Assembly: GCA_052139695.1 (NCBI GenBank) | Contig: JBKQWF010000307.1 | Span: forward strand, 75,723-139,722 | Length of the DNA stretch: 64,000 nucleotides | Origin: PLGF01 sp052139695 | GTDB lineage: Bacteria > Verrucomicrobiota > Verrucomicrobiia > Limisphaerales > Palsa-1400 | Direction of reading: 5' to 3' | In this document: in pieces, positions 9,429-19,538 of the stretch | Layout: every line of letters begins with the position of its first letter | How positions within the stretch are numbered: position 1 is the first letter of the stretch | Program-made: the position numbers and the translations under genes | Notes under the pieces: model-generated | Database searches by the model: none | The model's input: only the letters and a program-made list of their open reading frames with translations | Told to the model about the DNA's origin: nothing

Positions 9429-12400
9429 TCAAGCGGCCTGGTCCAGCGCCTTCTTTTGCTGATTGATGGCTGGAGGCCGGCAAGGCAATTCCAGGGTGAA
9501 AATGGCGCCGCGGCCCGCTCCTTCGCTTTGGACGGTGAGAGAGCCGCCCAGTTCTTTGGCCGCCAGGGCGCCGCTGTGCAGGCCAAAACCGTGGCCGTCC
9601 TTGCGGGTCGTAAAGCCATGTTGGAAAATGCGGGTGAGATTCTCCGGCGGAATGCCAACTCCGTTATCGGCGATCGCGATTTTGACGCGGCCCTCGCCAT
9701 TGATCGCCTTGAGCACAATTCTTTTGTCCGTTCGGCCGGACGTGTTGCAGGCGAATTTGGCGTTGCGCAGGAGGTTAATGAGGATTTGTAACACCTTGTG
9801 TTTATCGGTGCAGACCGGCGGCAGGACGCCGTATTCGCGCACCACTTTGATGTCGTGCCGGTCGAAGGAACTCTCATTCATGCGCAAGGTGTCTTCGAGC
9901 AAGTCGGTCATCTGGATTTCCTCAAAGACACCGGAAACCCGGGCATAGCTTTGTTGCACGGCAATGATTTCCTTGATGTGCTCGACGTTGGAAGTCAGCG
10001 AACGAAGTTCATGCACAATCTCGCCGTGTTCCCGGGACAAGAGCGCGGAAAGGTCGGAGAGATAAGCCGGGACCTGCCGGCCTTTTGGACTGTCAAAAAA
10101 GCCAGGGAGATCCTGGGCATTCTCTTGCAGCAGAGTCGAAAGCTTGGACACATGGGAAATCTTCGAGGCGCGGATTTTTTCGCTGACCAGAGAGCTGGAG
10201 ACATTGACGCTGTTCAGAACGTTGCCGACGTTGTGCAAGACCCCAATGGCCACCTCGGCCATGCCGGCCTTGCGGGAGGCGGTGAGAAGTTCGTCGTGTG
10301 TCCTCTGCATTTCGATCTGCATTTTCTCGCGTTCAGCGATCTCCGCTTCGAGCTTGGCGCCCGTGCGTCTGCGCTCCTCGACTTCCTCGCTCAGTTGCCG
10401 GGTTCTGCGGGCCACTTTGCTGCGGAGCGATCTGACCCATTCCAGCGCCAAAAGCAGGACCAAGGCGAGCCCGCCCAAAACCCAAACTGTGTGCCGGGCG
10501 TTCCACCAGGGCGGTCGGGCCAGCACGGTCAGGTCGGCGGGTGAATTCAGGTAAACTTCAAACGAAGTAATCACCTGGCCGAAGTCCGGGACGATGTCGG
10601 TTTTAGCTTTGAAGACTCCTTCCACGCGCACGCGGCTGCCCGGCGGGATGGAAGGCATGGCCGCGTCGGTCGCGGGCAGAAACGCGGAGAAGGTGGTCTC
10701 GCTTTTGTCCGGGCGAAACCGCAGCACTTGCAGCGAATCATTGGCGCTCATCCCGAGGTAGGTGGCTTCAATCCACCCGCGAGTGGCGTCCTTGCCGCTG
10801 AGTGTATTATCTTGATTGAGCGCGAGCAAATCCAAAGCCTTCGGCGCCGGCAAGGGGCCGTGGGAGACCTTGCGCAGGAGGGCCTGGGCGAGTTTTGGCG
10901 AGAAGCCATCCGGCTCCGCCAGGCCGACCACCTCCACCGCATCTCCCGGTTCAACGGGGGTTTCCTCGCGGGGCAAAACCCGAATGCCGTCCTCGCCATC
11001 CTGGACAAAAAGCATGTCGGGAGCCTTATAAGTGACAATACCCGCTGTCTTGACGAGCTGGGTGGCCAAGCTCGCATTGTCCTCATCCAATTGCATGACT
11101 TTGCCGATCGCTTTGGTGGAAAGATCGAAGGGATTGTCCGACAAGGCGGTCACCAACTCGACGTATTCCCCGGAAGGCACGAGCAGGCGCAACCCCAGCC
11201 GCTGGTTGCGGCTGTTGACCACCGCTCCGCAAATCCCGCTAACCCGGACCAGGCTTCCGAGAAGACGCTGCTGCACGTCCTTATCCATTTGGTTGACCCA
11301 GACAATGATCTCCCCGCCCGCGATGGCCAGGGTCAGGCGTTGCTTTTCAAAAGCGGTCACGACGCCTTCCACTTGCACCCAGACTCCGTCATCCCGTCCC
11401 GTCATCATATAATCCCAGGAATGCCGCAACGGTTCAGGGATGCGGCCTTTGCCGAGGACTGTGGCGGCCGCGGCGCAAGAAAGTATGCCGTTCTTCACCA
11501 GCCCTTGAATTTCGACATAGGTGCCTTCCTGCTCGAGCAGCGGATAGAGGCCGGCTTTGAGCGAGCCTTCCACCGGGATGCCATTCGAGCCGTTTTGCAA
11601 ATAGAAGGTGCTTAAACCCAAATCGATGTAGGTAATGACTCCGCGAATCCGGACGGGAAATCTCCTTGCCGGGTTGTTTTTGATCAGTTCGTTGACTTGC
11701 CAGATATCGGTGGCAACGCCCTGCGGGTCTAACGCTGCGCTCTTCTCGTCCTTGGACGCAACGGCAGACTTGTTTTCAACGGCCTGCGCGCAGGCAAAAT
11801 AGAGAACGGGCCGATTTCCTTCATGCGTCAGACAACCAATGAAGTTCGCAACGGCGCCGATAGGGACGTCCAGTTTTTGTTGGCCGTGCGCGACCAACCT
11901 GTTGGTTCCTTGGCCGAGGATAAAGGTGCCATCAGGTTTTTTCTGAACCAATGTTCCTCGCACGTGGACATAGCCGGAGGAATGATTGTTCGCTCGGCAG
12001 ATCTCTTCCACGGAGAGAGTTCTTCGGCGCCCCCGTTCCCGCGGCGTCACCGCAACGTCGTCCGGAGAAGCGGCCCAGATCGTTCCGGCGACGCGGCGGC
12101 CTTGGTCGTCAAATACAGGTTGGATGACACCGTGGACTGTCAAGGCTTGGCGCGTGAGCGCGGTGAGAGGAACATTCCCCGGATTAAGGATTTTCACCCG
12201 CAGGCTGGCGGTGCGCTTGGGGTCGGCTAACCGGATGGTTGTGTAATATCTGCCTTGGGAAATGGTCGTGGCCGTTCCCTCGGCGGCGCCCGTCAGAAAC
12301 GTCTGGTCGTTCTTGAACAACTGCTCCGCATTGACTGTTCCGGCCTCCTCCAAAGAATCGAGGGGATCGATTTCCCGGTCCAACAGCTCCGGCAATTCCC

Positions 12401-13808
12401 CGCCAAAGCGCACGTGCCCCATCAGACAGATGCGGCTGCCGGGGTCGGGCACGTCGGCGGTTGAATCCAGCGCGAACATCTGAAATCCCGTTTCATCCAG
12501 CAGACCCATGGAATTCGCGGTCCGGCTGACAATCACGCCCTCCAGGTTTACCCTGACCGGGCGGACAGAAAGCGAGGGAGCGGAGGACGCGGTCGTTTTT
12601 TTCATGGCCGCGACGACCGGGTCGAGGCCGCGGAGATTGATCACGGGCAAGCCCTCCACCTCGGGAATACATTGCCATTGGATCCAATTGGGCTTTTCCG
12701 GAGTACAGGGGTCGAAAGAGAGCCATTTGGTCTTGGCGTCGCCGTCAAAAGCCATTTCGGCGGATTCTTGTGGTGGATTGTCAGTCTGGGCGGAGACGAC
12801 CAGGGAGTATGGTGTGACGTCGTCACGCGCCGCATAGATCGGCTCCACTTCCGCAATTTGCACTGTTTGACCCGGCCCAAACGTATTGTCGATTTTAAGC
12901 TGGTAGAGGGCAAACGTGCAGGAATTGGTCAAGGTGAACACCCGGCGCTTGAAGCGGGTGGCGAATCGTTCTTGATGACGTATGTCGAGGACCTTCCACG
13001 TGCCGCCTCCGTCATCGGAGCCGAGCAGGCGCCAATCGGACGGGTCGCGCTGAGGGACATCGTTGGCTGAAGTCAGCGCGTAACCAACCAGCCGCCGTGG
13101 TTTGGCAAGGCCCGCCGTCAAATTGGACAAAATGCCGGGTCCTTTCTCCAGGAGCAGATCGTGGGTGGCTGCGAGACGGGCGCGCATTCCAAATTGGCTG
13201 ATGTTCGTGATGAGAATGGCGGTTTCAGCACGGTGGACGTACTGGCACTGAATCCAGCAGCCGCCTGGTTCGCTCGCCCCAAAATCGACCCAGCGCGTGC
13301 GCAAATCGTTGTCAAAGGCGTTCTCCGGGAGGCCGGTCAACGGGTGAGGATGCGAGGATGTGATCAACGTTCCCACGGCGGACTCGTTGGTCACGCCCAC
13401 GAGCGGCCCGAGCAGTTCGATTTCCGCCAGTTGCGCTTGCCATTGCTCCGGGTTTGGGTCGTCCAGCTCCGCATTGACGCGCGTGATCTTTAATTGATAG
13501 ATGTTGAAAGCCGTCGGGTTGGCCACCTCAAAGACGCGTCTCTCGTGGCGTTTGCTAAAGAGCTGGTTCGTCTCGGCGTCCAGGGTGGTCCAGGATTCGC
13601 CGCCGTTGGTTGAGCCGAGGAGGAGCCAATCCCTGGGATCGTAGTAGCTGTAGTCGTGGGTGGATGTCAGGGCATAATGGGTGACGATTCGTTCTGGCAA
13701 AGGATCAGATTGGGCCAGGGCAGGCTCACCCGTGGCCAGGAGGATGAACAGAGCCGCGACCCGCGGGCAGTGGCTTCGGTATAATATGTTCAGGGTGTCT
13801 CGAAACAC
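9429..13808 (-). CDS. Giant sensor histidine kinase with discoidin-like and OB-like sensor domains
   Basis: 1459 residues. After a signal peptide (~33 residues) come two discoidin/F5-8-type repeats (YALTSTHDYSYYDPRDW and YALTSANDVPQRDPSDW, with GSTNGGESW and GSDDGGGTW). A long array of small beta-barrel, OB-fold-like segments follows, with repeats of the type VRGTLVQKKPDGTF and VEVVGLAEPDGF. Near residue 1165 is a membrane helix (VWVLGGLALVLLLALEW), then a coiled coil and the kinase core. The core has the phospho-acceptor region VAIGVLHNVGNVLNSVNV, the N box ILINLLRNAKFAC, IADNGVGIPPENL and the G2 box KDGHGFGLHSGAL. It has no PAS domain and no receiver. It starts four bases after the next kinase gene ends, so the two form an operon. 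The ligand is unknown; the sensor half is extracytoplasmic. Confidence 0.85.
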   Translation of the reverse strand: MFRDTLNILYRSHCPRVAALFILLATGEPALAQSDPLPERIVTHYALTSTHDYSYYDPRDWLLLGSTNGGESWTTLDAETNQLFSKRHERRVFEVANPTAFNIYQLKITRVNAELDDPNPEQWQAQLAEIELLGPLVGVTNESAVGTLITSSHPHPLTGLPENAFDNDLRTRWVDFGASEPGGCWIQCQYVHRAETAILITNISQFGMRARLAATHDLLLEKGPGILSNLTAGLAKPRRLVGYALTSANDVPQRDPSDWRLLGSDDGGGTWKVLDIRHQERFATRFKRRVFTLTNSCTFALYQLKIDNTFGPGQTVQIAEVEPIYAARDDVTPYSLVVSAQTDNPPQESAEMAFDGDAKTKWLSFDPCTPEKPNWIQWQCIPEVEGLPVINLRGLDPVVAAMKKTTASSAPSLSVRPVRVNLEGVIVSRTANSMGLLDETGFQMFALDSTADVPDPGSRICLMGHVRFGGELPELLDREIDPLDSLEEAGTVNAEQLFKNDQTFLTGAAEGTATTISQGRYYTTIRLADPKRTASLRVKILNPGNVPLTALTRQALTVHGVIQPVFDDQGRRVAGTIWAASPDDVAVTPRERGRRRTLSVEEICRANNHSSGYVHVRGTLVQKKPDGTFILGQGTNRLVAHGQQKLDVPIGAVANFIGCLTHEGNRPVLYFACAQAVENKSAVASKDEKSAALDPQGVATDIWQVNELIKNNPARRFPVRIRGVITYIDLGLSTFYLQNGSNGIPVEGSLKAGLYPLLEQEGTYVEIQGLVKNGILSCAAAATVLGKGRIPEPLRHSWDYMMTGRDDGVWVQVEGVVTAFEKQRLTLAIAGGEIIVWVNQMDKDVQQRLLGSLVRVSGICGAVVNSRNQRLGLRLLVPSGEYVELVTALSDNPFDLSTKAIGKVMQLDEDNASLATQLVKTAGIVTYKAPDMLFVQDGEDGIRVLPREETPVEPGDAVEVVGLAEPDGFSPKLAQALLRKVSHGPLPAPKALDLLALNQDNTLSGKDATRGWIEATYLGMSANDSLQVLRFRPDKSETTFSAFLPATDAAMPSIPPGSRVRVEGVFKAKTDIVPDFGQVITSFEVYLNSPADLTVLARPPWWNARHTVWVLGGLALVLLLALEWVRSLRSKVARRTRQLSEEVEERRRTGAKLEAEIAEREKMQIEMQRTHDELLTASRKAGMAEVAIGVLHNVGNVLNSVNVSSSLVSEKIRASKISHVSKLSTLLQENAQDLPGFFDSPKGRQVPAYLSDLSALLSREHGEIVHELRSLTSNVEHIKEIIAVQQSYARVSGVFEEIQMTDLLEDTLRMNESSFDRHDIKVVREYGVLPPVCTDKHKVLQILINLLRNAKFACNTSGRTDKRIVLKAINGEGRVKIAIADNGVGIPPENLTRIFQHGFTTRKDGHGFGLHSGALAAKELGGSLTVQSEGAGRGAIFTLELPCRPPAINQQKKALDQAA

Positions 13809-13812
13809 AACA

Positions 13813-16800
13813 TTATCCGGCCCGGACCGTCTCCGTGCCTGCTGGGGCAGGGGACAAACTGGCAGGCCGTCCTTTTATCAGGGTGGCGCTGGAGGGGGAG
13901 TTTGAGTGCTCCGATGGAGTCGGGCGCCCCGGGTTGGCGGCAGCCAGGGCTTGAAGTTGCACCGGCAGCTCCAGGATGAAGGTCGCTCCTTCATCCGGGC
14001 CATCACTGTGTGCCACCAGCGTCCCCCCCAAATCCTGAGCGGTTAGAGCGCCACTGTGCAAGCCAAAACCATGACCGTCCTTTTGCGTGGTGAACCCATG
14101 CGAAAAAATGCGGGTCAGATTTTCCGGCGGAATGCCAATGCCGTTGTCGGCCACTTCCAAGCGGATGCCGCGTTCACCCTGGGGGCGGATACGGACCGTG
14201 ACGCGGCCGGATCTGCCTCTGCTCTGGCTGCAGGCGCGCTTGGCGTTTTGCAGGAGATTAATGAGGATTTGCAGAACTTTATGTTTGTCAACGAGGAGAG
14301 GCGGCGCTTTTTCAAAGTCACGAATGATCTCAACTTCGTGGGAATGATAACTGGCCTGGTTCATTTTGATGGCCGTTTCCATGATTTCGGATGGCTGGAC
14401 CGATTCAAGGACGCCGACCCTATGGGCATTGGCCTGTTGCACGGCCACAATTTCATTGATGTGCTCGATGTTGCCGAGGAGTGAGCGCAATTCTTCGACC
14501 AAATGCTTCCGTTCCCCCGCCAGATGATCATCGAGGCTGGCGAGGAAGGCGGGCAGATTCCTGCCCCTTTCATCGCGCGTGATGAAGTCAGCCAGATCGG
14601 TTTTGTGTTGCTCCAGCAGTTGGACGACCTTGGCGAGGGTGGCAGCGCGGGAAGAGCGCAGGGCATTGACCACGAGATTGGCGGAAACATTGACACTGTT
14701 GAGGACATTGCCCACGTTGTGCAGCACTCCAGTGGCCACTTCCGCCATGCCCGCCTGACGGGAGGCGGCCATCAATTGCTGGTGCGTTTGCTCGATTTCC
14801 AATTCCATCTGCTTGCGCGCCGTGATGTCGCGGAACATCCATATCCTGCCGTAATATCGGCCGTCTTTGCCGATGACGGAGGAAGAGTAGCGGTCGAGCA
14901 CGGTGCCATTCTTGAGCTCGACCTCGCGACGGTCCTTCACCCCGGGATGCGCGTAAAGGTGGTTGACATCGTCCAGGAATTCTTCCGGATTCTTGGCCAT
15001 ATTCATGACAAAGCGGGCCTGTTCGGCGTCGTCGTTTCCCGCCGTCAATGAAGCGGGGATTTGCCACAAATCGATCGCCTGCTTGTTTTGCAGGATTTTT
15101 CTCCGATCGTTGCCGACGACGAGAATCCCGTCCAAAGAAGATTCCACCAAGGCTTCAAAGAAGGCCGTCTTGCCGCGAAGTTCCTCCTCTGCCTGGCGGC
15201 GTTCCGTAATATCGGCCAGACCGCAAACGGCACCGATAATCGTGCCGTCCTTATCGCTCACCGGAGCGAAGGCACCCTGGCCAATCACCTTGGCGCCGTT
15301 GGGCAGGGTGTATTCATGGACGAATGGCTCCGCCCTGCCGGCCAGGCAATTGGCGATGAAGCCCTGCTGTTTCACGCAGATTTCAACCGGCATCACTTCC
15401 TTGAAATGCCGCCCCTCGATTTGGGAAAGAGGCTTGCCAAAGAAGGTGCTGACCAGATTATTCGCGAAAACCACCTTCCCGTTTTTGTCGATGCAGGCGA
15501 TGTACATCGGCAGGGCGTCGATCATGGTGCGCAAGAGTCTCTGTTCAGCACGCAAGGCTTCTTCCGCCCGTTCGCCGGCCCGGATTTCGACCGCGAGCGC
15601 GCTGTTTGCCGCTGCCAATTCAGCGGTCCGCAGCCGGACTTTGGAGTCCAACAGGTCATTGGCGGCCTTGAGCTTGCGCTCCTTCTTTTCACCCCGTTGG
15701 GCCAGCCAGCGATAGAGGAGACCGATGCCGCCTGCCCCAAGCAGCGCGCAAATGGCAAAGAACCACGTCGTTTGGAAAAAGGCCGGCGGCAGTTCAACCT
15801 CAAAAGTATCGCCCGTTGTGTTCCAGAGGCCATCGGCATTGCAAGCTTGAACGCGAAAGGAGTATTTGCCGGGTTTCAAATTGTCGTAAACGACCGAGCG
15901 GCGGCCGTCGGCGTCCACCCACTCCTTATCGAAGCCAGCCAACTGATAGCGCAGCTTCATTCTCTGCGGGGCGATGTAGCTTAAGGCCGTAAAATGAAAT
16001 TCCATTTGACCGTTGCCGCCGCGGAGGGCGGGAACCTGGCGGTTCTCCACCTCGATTCCATCGATGCGGATTTTTTCAATGTGAACCGGCGGAACAACGC
16101 GGTTGGTCATGAGGTGGGCCGGGTCGATCATCACCAGGCCCCGGAGATTGGGGATCCAAATCCGGCCGTCCGCCGTCTTGCAGGCGACCGGCTCCTGGAA
16201 GGAACGGCCCGCGACTTTGGCGGATTCCAAGCCATCAAAGAGCATGTATTCGATGCGCGGCAGCTTTCCATCGGCGAACTCGTTAAGGTCCTGCCGGCTG
16301 GCTTTGAGGATGCCGCTGCTGGTATCCATCCAGAAATCACCACGGTCGTCGGGGACGATGGCATAAACGGTATTGCCGGGCAGTCCATGTTCCGGGGTTA
16401 AGTTCTTGATCTGGTTGTTTTTCAGGCGGGCGATGCCATTGGCCAGGCCTGCCCAAAGAGCGTCATCCTCGTCTTGAAAAACCCAGTTGACACGGTTGTC
16501 TGCCAGACCCTCGTTGCTGGACCATTGTTGGAATTCTCCGTTCCGCAGGCGGAAAATGCCGTTATTACTCGCCACCCAAAGCGTGCCGTCGCGAGCCACG
16601 TAAAGGTTGTTGATCCAATAGAAAACCGGGGCGGCTTTGCCCGCGTAAGAGTAAGGCAGGAATTGGCCATTCTTAACGCGATAGAGCTGGTCAGAAATGG
16701 CCAGCAGCACGCTTTCAGCATCTTCCGCGAGAGCCGAGGGAAACTCTTCATTGGTGTAGGTTCGAACCACCTTTTCGCCGGAAAACACGAGTAATTGCTT

Positions 16801-17976
16801 TTGGTCATCCACCAGATAAAGGTCGCCATTACTGGCTTCGAAGACCCGCTTCATCCATCGATGGGGCAGCGAGGGATTCTGGGCAAAATTGGTCATGGTG
16901 TGTCCATCAAAGAAGCCCAGGCCCGTGTCTGTAGTGATCCAAAGTCCACCCGTCCGGGAATTGCACAGGGAAACGGCGGAGCCGTAGGGCAAACCCTCGT
17001 GGGTTGAATAGATGGGGAATTTTACGTCGGCGATCTGGCTCAGGCCGAGACGCGTGCCGACCCACAGGCTGCCTTCATGGTCTTCATAGAGACTGGTGAC
17101 AGAATCGTCCACCAGGCCATCCGCCTTGCGGAGGAAAGTGAATTCACCTCCCTGGTAGCGCGCCAAACCGCCGCCCGCGGTTCCAACCCAAACGACGTTA
17201 TGCCGGTCCATCAGGAGGGCATCGACCTCCCCGAGGAAGTCGAAGTTTGGTTTTGGCTGGAAACTCGAATTATAGCAGCGCAGCCTTCTTTGAGTGCCGA
17301 CCCATATCTGGCCTTCGGCATCCTCCAAGACCGAACGGATGTTTTCCTTTTTGAGGGAGTCATCAGGGAAAAGACACAGCTTTCCGGCCTGCCAGTACCA
17401 TAACCCGCGCTCGACTGTTCCAATCCAAAGTCTGCCCTGAGGGCCTTCGGAAAAACTCAAATAATCACCGAGGTTTTCGCCAAAGAACGTCTGGCGAGCC
17501 CCTTCCTTTTCCATGAGCCATCGGCTCACCCCAGAATGACTTGCGGTCCAGACGGCGCCATCGGAGGCCTCAAAAGCCGAAGTGACACTCTGTGCAGCCG
17601 TCGGCCACAACTTATGGCCGTCGTAAAGACCAAAGCCGCTTTCGCCTAACGCCGCCCACAAGCCGCCGGCTTTCCCCGCGCAAAGGCTCTTTATGTCGCG
17701 GCCCGCCGTTTGCTGGCCTGCAAGAGGACATGGCTTGAATCCCATCCCGTCAAACTGGTACAAGCCCTTTTGGGTGCCCAGCCAGAGATAACCGTCCCGT
17801 GTTTGGGCCACAGAGATGATGAGGTCGGCAGGCAGTCCGTTTTGCCCCGTCCAATTCTGGCAATTGTATTGGAAGAGGGACTTTGCCGGGTCCAAGGCCT
17901 GCAACGTCCCGGTCGAAAGCAGGAAGGCGCAAATCAGCGCTTTCCGCCATCGCGGTATCTTCCGGTTCGCCTGCAT
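13813..17976 (-). CDS. Two-component propeller sensor histidine kinase with PAS domains
   Basis: 1387 residues. A signal peptide (ALICAFLLSTGTLQA) precedes a seven-bladed-propeller-type sensor with many W-[LV]-GT repeats (DGYLWLGTQKGLYQF, GQIWVGTQRRLRCY, GSLWVGTRLGLSQI). Next is a Y_Y_Y-type Ig domain (LRYQLAGFDKEW, YDNLKPGKYSFRVQA) and one membrane helix (WFFAICALLGAGGIGLLYRW). In the cytoplasm are a coiled coil, two PAS domains and a kinase core with VATGVLHNVGNVLNSVNV, ILINLLQNAKRAC, VADNGIGIPPENL and KDGHGFGLHSGAL. The core is nearly the same as in the downstream kinase. Hybrid kinases of this propeller class sense carbohydrates in Bacteroidota, but here no receiver or regulator domain is fused, so its target is unknown. 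Confidence 0.88.
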   Translation of the reverse strand: MQANRKIPRWRKALICAFLLSTGTLQALDPAKSLFQYNCQNWTGQNGLPADLIISVAQTRDGYLWLGTQKGLYQFDGMGFKPCPLAGQQTAGRDIKSLCAGKAGGLWAALGESGFGLYDGHKLWPTAAQSVTSAFEASDGAVWTASHSGVSRWLMEKEGARQTFFGENLGDYLSFSEGPQGRLWIGTVERGLWYWQAGKLCLFPDDSLKKENIRSVLEDAEGQIWVGTQRRLRCYNSSFQPKPNFDFLGEVDALLMDRHNVVWVGTAGGGLARYQGGEFTFLRKADGLVDDSVTSLYEDHEGSLWVGTRLGLSQIADVKFPIYSTHEGLPYGSAVSLCNSRTGGLWITTDTGLGFFDGHTMTNFAQNPSLPHRWMKRVFEASNGDLYLVDDQKQLLVFSGEKVVRTYTNEEFPSALAEDAESVLLAISDQLYRVKNGQFLPYSYAGKAAPVFYWINNLYVARDGTLWVASNNGIFRLRNGEFQQWSSNEGLADNRVNWVFQDEDDALWAGLANGIARLKNNQIKNLTPEHGLPGNTVYAIVPDDRGDFWMDTSSGILKASRQDLNEFADGKLPRIEYMLFDGLESAKVAGRSFQEPVACKTADGRIWIPNLRGLVMIDPAHLMTNRVVPPVHIEKIRIDGIEVENRQVPALRGGNGQMEFHFTALSYIAPQRMKLRYQLAGFDKEWVDADGRRSVVYDNLKPGKYSFRVQACNADGLWNTTGDTFEVELPPAFFQTTWFFAICALLGAGGIGLLYRWLAQRGEKKERKLKAANDLLDSKVRLRTAELAAANSALAVEIRAGERAEEALRAEQRLLRTMIDALPMYIACIDKNGKVVFANNLVSTFFGKPLSQIEGRHFKEVMPVEICVKQQGFIANCLAGRAEPFVHEYTLPNGAKVIGQGAFAPVSDKDGTIIGAVCGLADITERRQAEEELRGKTAFFEALVESSLDGILVVGNDRRKILQNKQAIDLWQIPASLTAGNDDAEQARFVMNMAKNPEEFLDDVNHLYAHPGVKDRREVELKNGTVLDRYSSSVIGKDGRYYGRIWMFRDITARKQMELEIEQTHQQLMAASRQAGMAEVATGVLHNVGNVLNSVNVSANLVVNALRSSRAATLAKVVQLLEQHKTDLADFITRDERGRNLPAFLASLDDHLAGERKHLVEELRSLLGNIEHINEIVAVQQANAHRVGVLESVQPSEIMETAIKMNQASYHSHEVEIIRDFEKAPPLLVDKHKVLQILINLLQNAKRACSQSRGRSGRVTVRIRPQGERGIRLEVADNGIGIPPENLTRIFSHGFTTQKDGHGFGLHSGALTAQDLGGTLVAHSDGPDEGATFILELPVQLQALAAANPGRPTPSEHSNSPSSATLIKGRPASLSPAPAGTETVRAG

Positions 17977-18075
17977 ATTCTTATTAACATCGTCATTTTC
18001 AGCCTTCCGCTTGAATTTGGGTGGAGCGCCAGAATATCCGTCTTGACGAAATTTGCAGGAAGTTGAGTCTAGGGG

Positions 18076-19407
18076 ATGGAATTTAGCCTCCGTCCCCGGT
18101 CATCGTGCCAAATTGGCGCAGTGACGTTTCTTCTTGTCCTCGCTCACGCCGCGCAGGCCGGTGCTGCCGCGGACGCCCTGGCGGATTATGTCCACCGCCC
18201 GGATGACTCGTTCGCGTGGAAAAAGACCGGGCAACGACAAACGAATTCGCTTCAAGTGGTCGAGTTGGATTGCGTCTCACAAACCTGGCATGGACAGCCC
18301 TGGCATCATCACTTGCTCCTGGCGCGGCCCGCCAAATTGCGCCACCCGGACATCGCCTTTCTCTTCATCACCGGCAGCGGCAAAGTGGAGCGCGAACTGG
18401 GCTTGCTGCAAACATTGGCTGATCGGGCCGGGGCCGTCGCCGCCGCGATTAGCGATGTTCCCAACCAACCACTCTATGACGGACTCAAGGAAGATGATCT
18501 CATCGCCTATACTTTTGAGCACTATCTCGAGTCAAACGACCCGACCTGGCCCTTGCTCTTTCCCATGGTGAAATCGGCCGTGCGCGGAATGGACGCAATA
18601 ACGGCCGAGGCCCAAGCCGATTTGGGCGGGCACATCACCCGTTTCCTGGTCGGAGGCGCATCGAAGCGCGGCTGGACGACCTGGCTGACAGCCGCCGTGG
18701 ACAGCCGGGTTGCGGCCATCGCGCCGATGGTCATCGACATGCTGAACATGAACGCTCAGGCGCAGTGGGCGCAGCAAATGTATGGTGGGCAGAGCGAGCA
18801 GATTAACGCTTACACTAAACTCCATCTCACCGAGCGCATGGACCCGGCAATGGTGAGGTTGCGCGGCTGGGTGGACCCGTTCAGTTACCGCGCCCGCTAC
18901 ACGATGCCAAAACTGCTTTTGCTCGGCACGGACGATCCTTACTGGGTGGTTGATTCGCTGCGGCATTATTGGAATGAACTTCCCGACCCGAAACTGGTTT
19001 TTCAAACGCCGAACGCCGGGCACGACCTTGCCGGTGGCAGCGAGGCCATTCCCGTCCTGGCCGCCTTTTTTCAGATGATTGCCGATCACCAAACAACGCC
19101 TCGCATGACCTGGAAATTCAAATCTGAGCCGCCTGAATCCGCCACCGTGACCGTGAACTTGAGCCAGCCGGCGCAAGCGTTCAAGCTCTGGACGGCTGTT
19201 TCGACCAACCGCGACTTTCGCACCAGCACGTGGTCCAGCGCGGATTTGGCGGCGCCGGATGGGACCAATGTCACGGCACAGGTGGAAAAGCCGGAGACAG
19301 GATTCCGCGCTTATTTGGTGGAAGCGGAAATGAAGGCCTCCACCGGTGACGATTACAAACTATCCACCGAAGCGCGCGTCATTCCGGATGGGCCGCCGGG
19401 GAAATGA
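18076..19407 (+). CDS. PhoPQ-activated pathogenicity-related (PqaA-type) alpha/beta hydrolase
   Basis: 443 residues. A signal peptide ends near AAQAGAA, so the protein is exported. The body matches the PhoPQ-activated protein family: early YVHRPDDSFAWKK, LFITGSGKVE, the nucleophile elbow GGASKRGWTTWL, the acid region LLLGTDDPYWVVDS and the histidine in NAGHDLAGG. This gives a complete Ser-Asp-His set. The natural substrate of the family is not established. It is transcribed divergently from the sensor-kinase pair and convergently with nifJ. A possible -35 (TTGACG) lies at 18042, but I cannot place a good -10. Confidence 0.85.
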   Translation: MEFSLRPRSSCQIGAVTFLLVLAHAAQAGAAADALADYVHRPDDSFAWKKTGQRQTNSLQVVELDCVSQTWHGQPWHHHLLLARPAKLRHPDIAFLFITGSGKVERELGLLQTLADRAGAVAAAISDVPNQPLYDGLKEDDLIAYTFEHYLESNDPTWPLLFPMVKSAVRGMDAITAEAQADLGGHITRFLVGGASKRGWTTWLTAAVDSRVAAIAPMVIDMLNMNAQAQWAQQMYGGQSEQINAYTKLHLTERMDPAMVRLRGWVDPFSYRARYTMPKLLLLGTDDPYWVVDSLRHYWNELPDPKLVFQTPNAGHDLAGGSEAIPVLAAFFQMIADHQTTPRMTWKFKSEPPESATVTVNLSQPAQAFKLWTAVSTNRDFRTSTWSSADLAAPDGTNVTAQVEKPETGFRAYLVEAEMKASTGDDYKLSTEARVIPDGPPGK

Positions 19408-19458
19408 CGGTTGCGGGAAAACTTTGTTGTTTAATTCTTAATCTCGGAGCCCTTTGAA

Positions 19459-19532
19459 TTATTTGGGCGGCGCAGCAGCGCCGCCCCACCATACTTGGGT
19501 AGGGCGCGCGCAGCCGCAACGCCCTCAAATAA
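19459..19532. repeat. Long composite palindrome between convergent genes (REP-like or bidirectional terminator)
   Basis: The outer arms TTATTTG (19459-19465) and CAAATAA (19526-19532) are inverted. Inside is a perfect 9-bp hairpin, GGGCGGCGC / GCGCCGCCC (19465-19473 and 19478-19486, loop AGCA). A second hairpin, AGGGCG / CGCCCT (19501-19506 and 19520-19525), follows. No T-run follows on either strand, so a simple intrinsic terminator is unlikely. The nested architecture fits a REP-type or small MITE-like element placed between two convergent genes. Confidence 0.55.
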
Positions 19533-19538
19533 ATCTGG

